Positions 5,066-15,744 of a stretch of 64,000 nucleotides of DNA are shown here, in pieces. The position numbers were made by a program, and so were the translations under genes. The DNA is from Thalassolituus maritimus (GTDB taxonomy: Bacteria; Pseudomonadota; Gammaproteobacteria; Pseudomonadales; Oceanobacteraceae), in contig NZ_FTOH01000003.1 in NCBI RefSeq assembly GCF_900156675.1, positions 62,001 through 126,000 on the forward strand, read 5' to 3'. Within the stretch, counting starts at the first letter, position 1. Every line of letters starts with the position of its first letter. The notes under the pieces were generated by a model. It made no database searches and was not told the origin of the DNA. It saw nothing but the letters and a program-made list of their open reading frames with translations.

Positions 5066-8002
5066 TTACAACGCTTTGATCTTTTCGATCTGGTCGTTGA
5101 GTTTGGCGATGTCACGCTCGAAGCCGGCGGCTTTTTCTTTCTCTTTTTCGATCACGGCTTCTGGTGCTTTATCAACGAACCCTGGGTTACCCAGTTTGTT
5201 CTGTACGCGCTCCAGTTCTTTGCCGAGTTTTTCAATCGACTTGGCCAGACGCGCGACTTCTGCGTCTTTGTCGATGAAGCCAGCCATGGGTACGAGTACT
5301 TCCATGTCGCCAACCAGTTGGGTGACAGACATTGGTTCTTCGTCGCCTTCGTTCAGCCAGGTCAGTTTGTTGAGCTTGGCGAGTTTCATCAGGAAGGCCT
5401 GGTTTTCTTCAGCGCGGCGGAAGTCTTCGTCGCCGCCGTTTTTGAACAGCAGTTCCAGTTCAAAGCCTGGGGCGATGTTTTTCTCAGCGCGGATGTTACG
5501 CACAGCGGTAATCACGTTCTGCAGCCATTCGATGTCGGCTTCTGCGCCTTCGTCGATCAGTGCTTCCTGTGGCTCTGGGTAGGCCGCCAGCATAATGGTG
5601 TCGCCTGATTTACCCGCGAGGTCTTTCACCTGATGCCAGATAGACTCGGTGATGAATGGGATGATCGGGTGCGCCAGTCGCAGAATGGCTTCGAGTACGC
5701 GTACCAGTGTACCGCGGGTGCCGCGTTTCTCTTCTTCGGTGGCGTTCTCATCCCACAGTACTGGCTTAGACAGCTCGAGGTACCAGTCGCAGTATTCGTT
5801 CCAGATGAATTCGTACAGCGTCTGTGCGGCCATGTCGAAGCGGTACTGGTCCATATGGCGGCGTACTTCGCTTTCGGCGCGCTGCAGGCGGGAGATGATC
5901 CAGCGGTCTGCCAGTGACAGGGCGGCATCTTCACCGTTCACGCCGCACGCGGCTTTCATGGCGTCGGTGATTTCGATCAGGCCGCCATCTGCGTTTTCGA
6001 CGGCTTCTTCGCCCGCTACAGACAGCATCACATAGCGTGAGGCGTTCCACAGCTTGTTGCAGAAGTTACGGTAGCCTTCGAGGCGCTTCATGTCCCAGTT
6101 AATGTCACGGCCGGTCGAGGCCATAGCAGCGAGGGTAAAGCGCAGGGCGTCGGTGCCGTGTGGCGCGATGCCTTCCGGGAATTCTTTTTTGGTGCGCTTG
6201 CCGATTTTCTCAGCCAGTTGCGGCTGCATCATATTGCCGGTGCGCTTTTCCATCAGGTCGTCGAGGGAAATACCGTCGATCATATCCAGCGGATCGAGGA
6301 CGTTACCCTTAGACTTCGACATCTTCTGACCGACTTCGTCACGGATCAGGCCGGTCACGTAGACGGTTTTGAACGGTACTTGCGGCTTCCCATCGTCGTC
6401 TTTGATGAAGTGCATGGTCATCATGATCATGCGCGCTACCCAGAAGAAGATGATGTCGAAACCGGTAACCAGAACGTCGGTCGGGTGGAAGTCGAGCATG
6501 CGCTTGGCGACCTCTGGGTCGTCCAGGTTTGGCCATCCCAGCGTACCGAAGGTCCAGAGAGCAGAGGAGAACCAGGTGTCCAGTACGTCTTCGTCCTGAA
6601 CCAGTTCTACGTCGTCAGCCAGTTTGTTGGCAGCGCGTACTTCGGCTTCGTCGTGGCCAACGTAGACGTTGCCTTCTTCGTCGTACCAGGCTGGGATACG
6701 GTGACCCCACCACAGCTGACGGGAAATACACCAGTCCTGAATGTCTCGCATCCAGCTGAAGTACATGTTTTCGTAGTTCTTAGGTACGAATTGAATGTCG
6801 CCGTTCTCAACCGCTTCAATCGCAGGCTTCGCCAGGGTTTTAGCGTCGACGTACCATTGGTCAGTGAGCATCGGTTCGATGACAACGCCGCCACGGTCGC
6901 CATACGGCACTGTGAGGTCGTGGTCTTTGATTTCGTCGAGCAAGCCCGCTGCTTCGAAGTCTGCAACGATGGCTTTACGCGCAGCGAAGCGCTCCATGCC
7001 ACGGTACTTCTCTGGAATGCTGGCCTTCACGTCTTCGTTGACACTGCCGTCGGTATTGAATACCTGCGGCACGTCACGCACGTCGGCGTTGAAGGTGAAG
7101 ATGTTGATCATTGGCAGGCTGCAGCGTTTGCCGACTTCATAGTCGTTGAAGTCGTGTGCTGGGGTGACCTTAACGGCACCGGTGCCTTTGTCCATGTCGG
7201 CGTGTTCGTCGCCAACAATCGGAATGCGACGGTCTACTAAGGGCAGAACGATGTCTTTACCGATCAGATCTTTGTAGCGCGGATCTTCCGGGTTAACCGC
7301 AACACCGGTATCGCCCAGCATGGTTTCTGGGCGAGTAGTCGCAACAACGATGTAGTCTTTGCCTTCAGAGGTTTTCAGGCCATCGGCAAGCGGGTAGCGC
7401 AGGTGCCACATGTGACCTTTCTTGTCTTTGTTTTCGACTTCGAGATCGGAGATGGCGGTGTGCAGTTTCGGGTCCCAGTTGACCAGACGCTTGCCACGGT
7501 AGATGAGGCCGTCTTTGTACAGACGGATAAACACTTCCTGAACGGCTTTGTAAAAGCCATCGTCCATGGTGAAGCGCTCGGTTTCCCAGTCGACTGAGTT
7601 GCCCAGTCGTCGCATCTGGCTGGTAATGGTACCGCCAGACTGTTCTTTCCATTCCCAGACTTTTTCGAGGAATTTCTCACGGCCAAGTTCGTGTCGGTCT
7701 GGCTGGTTTTCAGCGGCGAGCTTGCGCTCAACAACCATCTGAGTAGCAATACCGGCGTGGTCAGTACCGACCTGCCACAGTGCTTTCTGCCCCTGCATAC
7801 GCTTGTAGCGGGTGAGGGCGTCCTGGATGGTGTGCTGGAAGGCATGACCCATGTGCAGCGAGCCGGTAACGTTCGGCGGCGGGATCATGATGGAGTAACC
7901 GTCTCCATCAAGGCCTTCCTGATACGGTTTGAAGTAACCTTTCTGTTCCCACTCCTGATACCAGGACTGTTCAATTGCGCTGGGCTTGTACGTCTTATCC
8001 AT
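5066..8002 (-). CDS. valS: Valine--tRNA ligase
   Basis: Full-length class I aminoacyl-tRNA synthetase, 978 residues. The HIGH signature appears as HMGH at 50-53 within [15 protein letters not shown], the KMSKS signature is at 560-564, the editing domain lies between them, and the C-terminal 60-70 residues form the ValRS tRNA-binding coiled coil ([19 protein letters not shown]... onward). It charges tRNA-Val in the cytoplasm and edits Thr mischarging. It is the last gene of the dapE-rlmA-holC-hypothetical-valS block, with 66 bp separating it from the upstream gene and a terminator just downstream. holC next to valS is a conserved gammaproteobacterial pairing. Confidence 0.98.
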   Translation of the reverse strand: MDKTYKPSAIEQSWYQEWEQKGYFKPYQEGLDGDGYSIMIPPPNVTGSLHMGHAFQHTIQDALTRYKRMQGQKALWQVGTDHAGIATQMVVERKLAAENQPDRHELGREKFLEKVWEWKEQSGGTITSQMRRLGNSVDWETERFTMDDGFYKAVQEVFIRLYKDGLIYRGKRLVNWDPKLHTAISDLEVENKDKKGHMWHLRYPLADGLKTSEGKDYIVVATTRPETMLGDTGVAVNPEDPRYKDLIGKDIVLPLVDRRIPIVGDEHADMDKGTGAVKVTPAHDFNDYEVGKRCSLPMINIFTFNADVRDVPQVFNTDGSVNEDVKASIPEKYRGMERFAARKAIVADFEAAGLLDEIKDHDLTVPYGDRGGVVIEPMLTDQWYVDAKTLAKPAIEAVENGDIQFVPKNYENMYFSWMRDIQDWCISRQLWWGHRIPAWYDEEGNVYVGHDEAEVRAANKLADDVELVQDEDVLDTWFSSALWTFGTLGWPNLDDPEVAKRMLDFHPTDVLVTGFDIIFFWVARMIMMTMHFIKDDDGKPQVPFKTVYVTGLIRDEVGQKMSKSKGNVLDPLDMIDGISLDDLMEKRTGNMMQPQLAEKIGKRTKKEFPEGIAPHGTDALRFTLAAMASTGRDINWDMKRLEGYRNFCNKLWNASRYVMLSVAGEEAVENADGGLIEITDAMKAACGVNGEDAALSLADRWIISRLQRAESEVRRHMDQYRFDMAAQTLYEFIWNEYCDWYLELSKPVLWDENATEEEKRGTRGTLVRVLEAILRLAHPIIPFITESIWHQVKDLAGKSGDTIMLAAYPEPQEALIDEGAEADIEWLQNVITAVRNIRAEKNIAPGFELELLFKNGGDEDFRRAEENQAFLMKLAKLNKLTWLNEGDEEPMSVTQLVGDMEVLVPMAGFIDKDAEVARLAKSIEKLGKELERVQNKLGNPGFVDKAPEAVIEKEKEKAAGFERDIAKLNDQIEKIKAL

Positions 8003-8068
8003 TACTCGCTGCTACTCATATCGGACTTGAAAAAATGAGCAGCAGTATACCGGAATTGAACGCGGCCG

Positions 8069-8659
8069 TCAGAGGTCTTCTTTGTTGTTGAGCATGTCGC
8101 GTACGCGGGCACGAAGGCGGCTTTTGATCATGGGCATCAGCTCTTCAACGAGCTCATCGACCATGCGCTCACGCTGGAGCAGGGAGGTCAGCGACGCTGT
8201 GGTTTCGGCCATGTTGGCATCCAGCTCAGCACGCTTTGAGCTCAGTGCTGTTTCGCTGGCACCCGGGATCGGCGTCATTGCGGGCGTTTCGGTTTCCTGG
8301 CCGCGATTGATCTTGTCGAGGATCTGATTCAGCGGGCTCAGGCCACTGGGAGGCGCTTGCTTAGGTTCAGGTTGAGGTGCTTCAGGTGCGCGTTCAACAG
8401 GAGGCTGCGGCTTTGGTACTGCACGCAGTGACGCTGGCTGAGAGGCGACGTCATTAACTGTTGGAATATCTGTAACCGTCGGAATGTTGCTGAGATCAAG
8501 TTCAGCAGGTTCGTTGACGGTAGGGATGCTTCCGTCGAACAGGTCATCCAGAACCGGAATGTCATCCGCAGAGGAGCCAGATGAAGTCGGGTTATCAAGC
8601 ACCCGTTGCAACATCTCGAGTTCGGCCAGAAGGTCTTTTGGCTCTTCCTTGTTTTTCAT
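8069..8659 (-). CDS. Conserved hypothetical protein between holC and valS
   Basis: A 196-residue hydrophilic protein with no signal peptide or membrane helix. The N-terminal part has a predicted helix (KDLLAELEMLQRVLDN) and an acidic region with short repeats around IPVLDD, SIPTVNE, NIPTVTD and IPTVND. A Pro/Gln-rich linker follows (residues about 80-110), then a C-terminal helical region (LLQRERMVDELVEELMPMIKSRLRARVRDML). Similar proteins sit beside holC in pseudomonad-type genomes, but I know no function. Its ATG overlaps the holC stop, indicating coupling. The basic tail and acidic repeats suggest a protein partner, but that is guesswork. Confidence 0.7.
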   Translation of the reverse strand: MKNKEEPKDLLAELEMLQRVLDNPTSSGSSADDIPVLDDLFDGSIPTVNEPAELDLSNIPTVTDIPTVNDVASQPASLRAVPKPQPPVERAPEAPQPEPKQAPPSGLSPLNQILDKINRGQETETPAMTPIPGASETALSSKRAELDANMAETTASLTSLLQRERMVDELVEELMPMIKSRLRARVRDMLNNKEDL

Positions 8660-9096
8660 CAGCTCATTCTCATATCGTTGTGCGTCACCGGGTATCCCCG
8701 ATCTTTCAGAAACCGGAAGTGTTGGCGCGTGTAGGCCAGAATATCGTCTTTCTGAACGACAATTTCTACCAGTCTTTCAAAACGGCTGAAAAAAGCCGGT
8801 AATTCAGCGCTCAGGTTAATAATGACATCGTGGTGATGTCCGGGTTCCTGAGCCCAACCAATGCTTACCGGACAGTCTACAGGTGCGTCTTTTGCTGTCA
8901 GCAGCGCGTGCGGTACAAAGGCGTCTGCCCGGAATTGCCAGAGCATATCATCGAGTTCTCTGGCTTTCTGCTCATTGTCCACCTGAAGCAGGATTTTATG
9001 ACCTTTCTGCTGAATCTGTTCTACCAGCCGACAAGCGAAGAACCACTGATCATGGTCTGCCTGGCCACCTAGTATGTAGAAGTCTGCTCGGGTCAT
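8659..9096 (-). CDS. holC: DNA polymerase III subunit chi
   Basis: A 145-residue protein with the HolC pattern: MTRADFYIL at the start, ACRLVEQIQQKGHKILLQVDN, ELDDMLWQFRADAFVPH and a C-terminal FSRFERLVEIV. Chi joins the clamp loader of the replicative polymerase to single-stranded DNA-binding protein. Its start overlaps the rlmA stop by one base and its stop overlaps the next start, so the three genes are probably translated in sequence. In many relatives pepA lies upstream of holC; here rlmA and dapE do. Confidence 0.92.
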   Translation of the reverse strand: MTRADFYILGGQADHDQWFFACRLVEQIQQKGHKILLQVDNEQKARELDDMLWQFRADAFVPHALLTAKDAPVDCPVSIGWAQEPGHHHDVIINLSAELPAFFSRFERLVEIVVQKDDILAYTRQHFRFLKDRGYPVTHNDMRMS

Positions 9097-9916
9097 TACG
9101 AATCTTTCTGCCTGCGAAACCGGTGTAATACTACGTCGATTTCGAGTGTCAGTGAATCAATTGTCTGGAGTTTTTCTGCGCGTTCCGGACTTACCTTCCA
9201 GCGATGCGGTGTCATATTGAACAATGCGACCAGGGGATCACCACCGGGCACCGTTACTTCGTAGGTCAGCTTTTGCTCATCGACTGCGATGAAACCGGCA
9301 TCTGCCATCTTCGGAACCGGCGTAAAACTCTCAGCCTTCACTTCATCGTAGATGACTTCCCGCAGTTGCATCAAATGCTGGGGGCCGGTGTTAACGGTAA
9401 TGATTTCACCGTCATCCGCAAGCGCATGATCCAGGCCCTTAGGCATGAGCGGGGTAAACAAGCTGATAATGGTTTTTATACTGCGGGCGGAAACCGGAGG
9501 CCGCGCGCCACTGGCGACCAGCCAACGGATATCTTTTGTACGTCGGCACGCCCCTTTGATGGCTTCGCGGGAGATATCCAGACCGATGACTTCACACCCT
9601 GATTGCTGCTGGAGGCGATGAGTGTAGTAGCCCTCACCGCAGCCTATATCAAGCACGGGGCCTGTCTTTACCAGTGCATTCAGAGCGTCTGAAATCGGCT
9701 CATAGATTCCGGAATCCAGAAACGCTGTACGCGCCCGGACCATATCTACGTCATCTCCCGGATTTTTCGACTTTTTCTGGTTGACCAGCAGCAGATTGAT
9801 GTAACCCTGCTTCGCTGTGTCGTAGCTATGGCGGTCAGGGCATTGCCACTGGTTACCCTGAGCTGTCAGGGGTTGCTCGCATTTGGGGCAGATAAGCCCG
9901 GAGGCAGAGTCTTTCA

Positions 9917-9917
<1 letters not shown>
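9096..9917 (-). CDS. rlmA: 23S rRNA (guanine(745)-N(1))-methyltransferase
   Basis: The 273-residue protein begins with the RlmA zinc site (Cys10, Cys13, Cys26, His30 in CPKC...CPDRHSYD) followed by the family's AKQGYINLLL. The SAM-binding motif VLDIGCGEGYYTHRL is near residue 90. It methylates G745 (or the equivalent G748 in relatives) of 23S rRNA helix 35. RlmAI versus RlmAII subtype cannot be decided by eye, though Gram-negative origin favours the G745 enzyme. It overlaps dapE and holC by one base each. Confidence 0.9.
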
Positions 9918-11080
<1,163 letters not shown>

Positions 11081-11196
11081 TCAGAGGCGTGAATCATATC
11101 ACACAGGGGGTGTATGAGGCGTTTGTTCGCTTGCCGCGAGTACATCTGGCCCATACCATAACAGTCTCTTTACAAATGTATGTGGACTTAGAACTT

Positions 11197-11760
11197 ATGA
11201 CCGAGAGCCTTTCGCGCGAGCAACTTAATACCGTGATGGATGAAGCTGATCTTCTGAAAAGCAAAGAAGAAGTCGAAGCTGCCCTTGATACTCTGGCGGC
11301 TGACATCACAGCGCGGCTGGCAGACAAGATGCCTGTGGTTTACAGCATTATGAATGGTGGACTCGTGGTTGCTGGACAACTGCTGACGCGGCTGAAGTTT
11401 CCTCTGGAGCAGGGGTACATGCATGCGACCCGTTATCGTGGGGAAACCTCGGCTCAGGCTGATCTTCAATGGCAGGCGCCACCATCCGTGCCCATGGATG
11501 GCCGTACCGTGCTGATTGTCGATGATATTTTTGATGAAGGCTACACGCTGGAGGCAGTCGTTGAGGCCTGTAAAGCACAGGGCGCGGCGGAAGTTCTCAC
11601 GGCGGTGCTGGTGGATAAGCAACACGATCGCAAAGCCCCCGGTATGAAGGTCGATTTCATTGGCCTTGAAGTCGAAGATCGCTATGTTTTCGGCTTTGGC
11701 ATGGACTACCGCGGTTACTGGCGTAATGCCCCCGGTATATACGCTGTAAAAGGTCTCTGA
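11197..11760 (+). CDS. hpt: Hypoxanthine-guanine phosphoribosyltransferase
   Basis: The 187-residue product has the PRPP-binding motif VLIVDDIFDEGYTL, the N-terminal IMNGG loop, HATRYRGET and the C-terminal FGFGMDYRGYWRN of purine salvage phosphoribosyltransferases of the pseudomonad type. It converts hypoxanthine or guanine with PRPP to IMP or GMP. The start is uncertain: ATG 11197 matches the family's usual N-terminus, ATG 11176 adds seven residues, and neither has a clear Shine-Dalgarno. It is divergent from dapE. Confidence 0.92.
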   Translation: MTESLSREQLNTVMDEADLLKSKEEVEAALDTLAADITARLADKMPVVYSIMNGGLVVAGQLLTRLKFPLEQGYMHATRYRGETSAQADLQWQAPPSVPMDGRTVLIVDDIFDEGYTLEAVVEACKAQGAAEVLTAVLVDKQHDRKAPGMKVDFIGLEVEDRYVFGFGMDYRGYWRNAPGIYAVKGL

Positions 11761-11802
11761 TCAGCGTTTCGCCAACGCTCACCAGACCTGACGACTGAGG
11801 GA

Positions 11803-11823
11803 GCCAGTACCCTGTGTACTGGC
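11803..11823. other. Hairpin downstream of hpt
   Basis: A perfect 8-bp stem (GCCAGTAC with GTACTGGC) around a five-base loop, 43 bp after the hpt stop. There is no T-run behind it, so it is either a Rho-type 3' structure or part of the leader of the CheX-like gene. Confidence 0.35.
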
Positions 11824-11899
11824 ATCTCTGTAATAGGTAAATCTTTCCGGCAAGGCCAGGCAACTCGACTACACTGAGATTGCGGAGGTGGCCGATTAT

Positions 11900-12391
11900 A
11901 TGAATGTTCAATTCATCAATCCCTTCATAGAGACGATTAGCAACATACTCGCAACCATGGCATCCATGACGTGTGAGCATGGCAAACCATATCTGAAAGA
12001 AGGCGAGAATCCCCTTGGAGTCGTGACAGGGCTGATCCCTATGGAAGGCGATGCGGTTAATGGTTCTCTCGCCATCAGCTTTAACGAAGACACCATCATC
12101 AAGATAAGCAGCAGCATGCTCGGCGAGGAAGTCGCGGAGTTTGACGATACCTGCAAAGACCTGACCGGTGAACTTACGAATATGCTATCTGGTGGCGCTC
12201 GTAAGCTACTCTGGGAGGGCGGGTACAGCTTTGAGATGGCTACTCCCAAGATGTTAACGGGCGACGCGCCTATCGTGCACCACGTTGAAGGGCCTGTAGT
12301 CGTTATTCCGTTCGATACAAAAGCCGGTGAGTTTTACATTGAGGTTGTGATCGGCAGCCGACTCAAACGGGCCGAAGTCGCAGGCGCGTAG
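11900..12391 (+). CDS. CheX-like chemotaxis phosphatase family protein
   Basis: ATG 11900 is chosen because GGAGG lies 11-15 bases upstream; a GTG four codons earlier overlaps that site. The 163-residue product matches the CheX/CheC-like fold, with the catalytic E-x-x-N signature as ELTN (Glu91, Asn94) inside CKDLTGELTNMLSGGARKLL. CheX proteins dephosphorylate CheY-P or act in signalling relays. No other chemotaxis gene is in the window, so the partner response regulator is unknown and the gene may serve a non-chemotaxis system. A small hairpin (12394-12408) follows but without a T-tract. Confidence 0.75.
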   Translation: MNVQFINPFIETISNILATMASMTCEHGKPYLKEGENPLGVVTGLIPMEGDAVNGSLAISFNEDTIIKISSSMLGEEVAEFDDTCKDLTGELTNMLSGGARKLLWEGGYSFEMATPKMLTGDAPIVHHVEGPVVVIPFDTKAGEFYIEVVIGSRLKRAEVAGA

Positions 12392-12440
12392 CTGCAACAG
12401 ACTGTTGCGATATTCGTAGTAACTGTCCTTTTTTGTGCAT

Positions 12441-12497
12441 TTGATTCCCCTTCCTTAGTGTGTAATATGACGATTCGTCAAAAATGACGGATCGTCA
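12441..12497 (+). promoter_or_regulatory. Promoter with two tandem palindromic operators (TetR-MMPL operon)
   Basis: A -35-like TTGATT (12441-12446) and a -10-like TAATAT (12463-12468) are separated by 16 bp. Overlapping the start region are two 13-bp palindromes: TGACGATTCGTCA (12468-12480, perfect) and TGACGGATCGTCA (12485-12497, near-perfect), 17 bp apart centre to centre. The adjacent TetR-family gene is the natural ligand of such sites; binding would block the promoter of its own operon. Confidence 0.7.
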
Positions 12498-12611
12498 AAA
12501 ATGATTGTATTGCACACAGCGCTACAGACCTTGAAAGGTCTGCTCTTCAACATACGCCCCTACTGCCCCTTTCAGCAGTGGCGGATGGCGGGTTGCCCGG
12601 ATTCGACGGTC

Positions 12612-13397
12612 ATGTTGATGGACGACATGTCGCCCAAGAGTTCTACTAAGGCACCTGAGCCCGTAAAGCCTGAGCGCACCCCGCGTCAGGAAGAGAAGTG
12701 GCAGAAGCGCGAAAACACACTACTTGATCACGTTCAGTTCATCATTGATGACGTGGGTTACGCGCATTTCAATATGGATCGTCTGGTCCGCGCCAGTGAT
12801 GTATCCAAGGGCACCGTCTACAACCACTTCACCAGCAAAGAGGATTGCCTCGCTGCACTCTGTTGCCGTGGGATGGAAGAACTCAAAGATATGTTCTTAC
12901 GGGCGCAGGCATTTGATGGCAAGCCTCGGGAAAAAGCCCTGGCGATTCATTACGCCTACCGCCTGCATATGAAGTTGCACCCGGTGATGTCGACTGCTTT
13001 GGTGACAGCCCGCACGGCGGCCTTCGTCGAGAAAACCTCACCGCAGCGTGCTGCGAAAGTCCGCCACAACGATGAAACCCTCTTTGCAATCGCCTTTGAA
13101 GTGATCGATGCCGCCGTTCAGGCGGGTGACCTTGAGATCACAGAGGATCTGGATGCCACCGTAATTACCTTTCTGACATGGTCGACCTCCTACGGGATCA
13201 ACATGTTGGAGGACACAGGATTCGAGCACACGATCAGTGATCTGCTTGAAGAAAAGAACATCGCTTTAATCGGAGCGAATGTGCTGATGGACGGCATTGG
13301 TATGAAACCTTTGTCGAGGGATTGGGATTATCGGGCAACCTGGCAGCGTATTGCCGAAGAAGTATTCCCCGAAGAAAGTCAGAAAGCTTCGCTTTAA
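12612..13397 (+). CDS. TetR-family transcriptional regulator of the MMPL export operon
   Basis: The recognisable TetR DNA-binding domain is FIIDDVGYAHFNMDRLVRASDVSKGTVYNHFTSKEDCLAAL; the rest is a long ligand-binding C-terminus without family-specific motifs. The start is unclear: ATGs at 12612, 12618 and 12627 are all plausible, none has a strong ribosome site, and the ATG at 12501 would begin directly after the operators. With 12612 the protein has 261 residues, with a basic, Pro-rich extension before the HTH. It is the first gene of the operon and the palindromes at 12468-12497 indicate autoregulation. Confidence 0.8.
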   Translation: MLMDDMSPKSSTKAPEPVKPERTPRQEEKWQKRENTLLDHVQFIIDDVGYAHFNMDRLVRASDVSKGTVYNHFTSKEDCLAALCCRGMEELKDMFLRAQAFDGKPREKALAIHYAYRLHMKLHPVMSTALVTARTAAFVEKTSPQRAAKVRHNDETLFAIAFEVIDAAVQAGDLEITEDLDATVITFLTWSTSYGINMLEDTGFEHTISDLLEEKNIALIGANVLMDGIGMKPLSRDWDYRATWQRIAEEVFPEESQKASL

Positions 13398-13413
13398 TTC
13401 AGGAGAGCGCACT

Positions 13414-15744
13414 ATGCGTCAATGGGTAGAAAAACTGGCAACGGAACGTGCATGGTTAGTAATTGCCGCGCTGATTATTGCGGCTCTGGCCGCAGCGGCA
13501 GGTGGTGGCAATCTTTATTTTCGGGGAGATTACAAAGTCTTCTTCGAAGAAGGGTATGGCCCGCTGAATGATTTTGAAGAGATGCAGAAAATCTTCAATA
13601 AAAGCGACAGTATCGCGGTATTAGTGGTGCCTGAATCGGGCGAAGTGATCGACGAGACGATTCTGACCCTGATACAGGAATACACAGAGGAAGCCTGGCA
13701 AACGCCGTTTTCCAGTCGCGTAGATTCGCTGACCAACTATCAGAATACGTGGGCCGAGTACGACGATATGATCGTCGAAGATATGGTGCTTTATCCTGAG
13801 GAGCTAACGGAGGACGATCTTAACCGAATCCGTGAAACCGCGCTGGCGGAGCCGTCTCTGAATGGCCGCATCATTTCACCGGATACTGACGTCAGCCTGA
13901 TCAATATTACGTTGCAATTGCCGGACGTCACGGACAACACAGCGAACGTCGCCAGTGTGATGGATTTTGTGCGTGATCTGAGCGCGCAATTTGCCGAGCG
14001 CTACCCGGATGTTGCTTTCTATCACACCGGAATTATTCCGATGAACTACAGCTTCGCGACCGAAGGCCAGAAAGACATGTCGACTCTGGTTCCAGCAATG
14101 CTGCTGTTGATCATCGTCCTTCTGGCGGTTCTGCTGCGCAGCGTACTGGCCATGCTCGCCACCGTCGTTGTTCTGGTACTGACCATTATGGCCACCATGG
14201 GGCTGGCGGGATGGATGGGCTTTTTCCTGTCGACGGGGACGATTAACGTACCAATTGTGGTTCTGACCATCGCGGTGGCGGATTGTGTTCACGTTGTCGC
14301 GACCATGCAATATGGCATGAAGCAGGGTAAGAGCAGAAAAGAAGCCGTGCGCTACAGCCTCGAGTTGAACTGGATGCCGATTTTTATTACCAGTGCGACG
14401 ACCGCGGTTGGCTTCCTGACACTGATGATGTCGGAGTCTCCCGTATTCGCTGACTTCGGCTTTCTGTGTGCCATGGGTGTGATGTTAGCGTACGTGATGT
14501 CTGTCACTCTGTTCCCTGCATTGTTGTCGGTGCTGCCGGTCGGAGCGGGTGGCCGCGTTGACGATAAAGCGCCTGCGATGGCTCACTTTGGTGATTTCGT
14601 GATTCGTCACCAGACGCCTTTATTATGGGGCGGTGTCGCTGTTGTTGCTGTATTAAGTGCACTGGCGATGCGTAATGAAATTAACGATGTCGCAACAGAA
14701 TACTTTGCTGAATCGACGGCGTACCGTCAGTCGGTTGAAAAGCAGGCCGATACGCTCTCAGGTTCACAGTCTATCGATTGGGCTATGTATACCGACGAAG
14801 CGGGTGGCATCAGTAATCCTGAGTTTATTGCAGTGATGCGCGATTTTACCGAGTGGCTTGAACAGCAACCGGAGATTGATCACGTCAGTGGCCTGTCGGA
14901 TACCTTTATGCGTCTGAATAAAAACATGCACGCAGACGATCCTGACTGGTACAGAATTCCAGACGATCGAGAGCTGGCAGCGCAGTATCTGTTGCTTTAC
15001 GAGATGTCATTGCCGTACGGACTTGATCTGAATAATCAGGTTAACGTGGATAAGTCTGCGGTACGTATGACATCGATTCTGAAAAATCTGGGCAGTGTTG
15101 AGATTATCTCGCTCGAAAATCGCGCCAAAGACTGGATGGATGCGAATGCGCCCGGTATCCGGCTTACTGCTGCCAGCCCTTCAGTGATGTTCTCTCACAT
15201 TGGTGAGACGAATATGAAGAGCATGATTCTCAGCATGATGATGGCCCTGGTGATTATCTCGGGTATCCTGATTTTTGCTTTACGTTCACTCAGACTGGGT
15301 GTGATCAGCCTGTTCCCGAATATTACGCCGGCACTGGTTGGTTTCGGTTTCTGGACCTTTATTTCGGGTGAAATAAACCTGGGCCTTTCTATCGTCAGCT
15401 CAATGACTCTGGGCATTATTGTCGATGACACAGTGCACTTTCTGAGTAAATACAAGCGTGCACGGTTGGAGGGTATGACGACCGAAGCGGCAGTGCGTTA
15501 TTCGTTTATCAACGTCGGTCGTGCACTGCTGATCACAACTCTGGTTCTGGTATTAGGCTTCTCTATGCTGGCGTTCTCGGCATTCCGCCTGAACTCAGAC
15601 ATGGGTATCGCAACGTCCCTGATTATTCTGATCGCACTGATTATTGATTTTCTCATCCTGCCACCCATGCTGTTGTGGCTGGATAAAGATAAGCCTGAAG
15701 CAAACGCTGAAGAGCAGACATCCCTAAAAGGAGAACACGCATGA
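13414..15744 (+). CDS. MMPL/RND-superfamily exporter
   Basis: ATG 13414 has AGGAGAG a few bases upstream and gives 776 residues beginning with a short cytoplasmic stretch and a first membrane helix. The architecture is the duplicated RND half: a large periplasmic loop, then a five- to six-helix bundle, repeated. Conserved acidic residues in the bundle helices are visible as AVADCVHVVATM in the first half and IIVDDTVHFLSKY in the second, as in the proton-relay helix of MMPL proteins. It lacks an adjacent adaptor or TolC-type gene. Cotranscription with a LolA-like and a beta-barrel gene suggests export of a lipid or hydrophobic compound across the envelope (inference). Confidence 0.88.
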   Translation: MRQWVEKLATERAWLVIAALIIAALAAAAGGGNLYFRGDYKVFFEEGYGPLNDFEEMQKIFNKSDSIAVLVVPESGEVIDETILTLIQEYTEEAWQTPFSSRVDSLTNYQNTWAEYDDMIVEDMVLYPEELTEDDLNRIRETALAEPSLNGRIISPDTDVSLINITLQLPDVTDNTANVASVMDFVRDLSAQFAERYPDVAFYHTGIIPMNYSFATEGQKDMSTLVPAMLLLIIVLLAVLLRSVLAMLATVVVLVLTIMATMGLAGWMGFFLSTGTINVPIVVLTIAVADCVHVVATMQYGMKQGKSRKEAVRYSLELNWMPIFITSATTAVGFLTLMMSESPVFADFGFLCAMGVMLAYVMSVTLFPALLSVLPVGAGGRVDDKAPAMAHFGDFVIRHQTPLLWGGVAVVAVLSALAMRNEINDVATEYFAESTAYRQSVEKQADTLSGSQSIDWAMYTDEAGGISNPEFIAVMRDFTEWLEQQPEIDHVSGLSDTFMRLNKNMHADDPDWYRIPDDRELAAQYLLLYEMSLPYGLDLNNQVNVDKSAVRMTSILKNLGSVEIISLENRAKDWMDANAPGIRLTAASPSVMFSHIGETNMKSMILSMMMALVIISGILIFALRSLRLGVISLFPNITPALVGFGFWTFISGEINLGLSIVSSMTLGIIVDDTVHFLSKYKRARLEGMTTEAAVRYSFINVGRALLITTLVLVLGFSMLAFSAFRLNSDMGIATSLIILIALIIDFLILPPMLLWLDKDKPEANAEEQTSLKGEHA

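Noticed and set aside
6158-7240. 360-residue open frame on the plus strand opposite valS
   Set aside because: It lies wholly antisense to a highly conserved synthetase, has no ribosome site or recognisable motif, and long antisense frames are common opposite codon-biased genes.
12394-12408. Hairpin GCAACA-GAC-TGTTGC after the CheX-like gene as terminator
   Set aside because: Only six pairs and no T-run; too weak to call.
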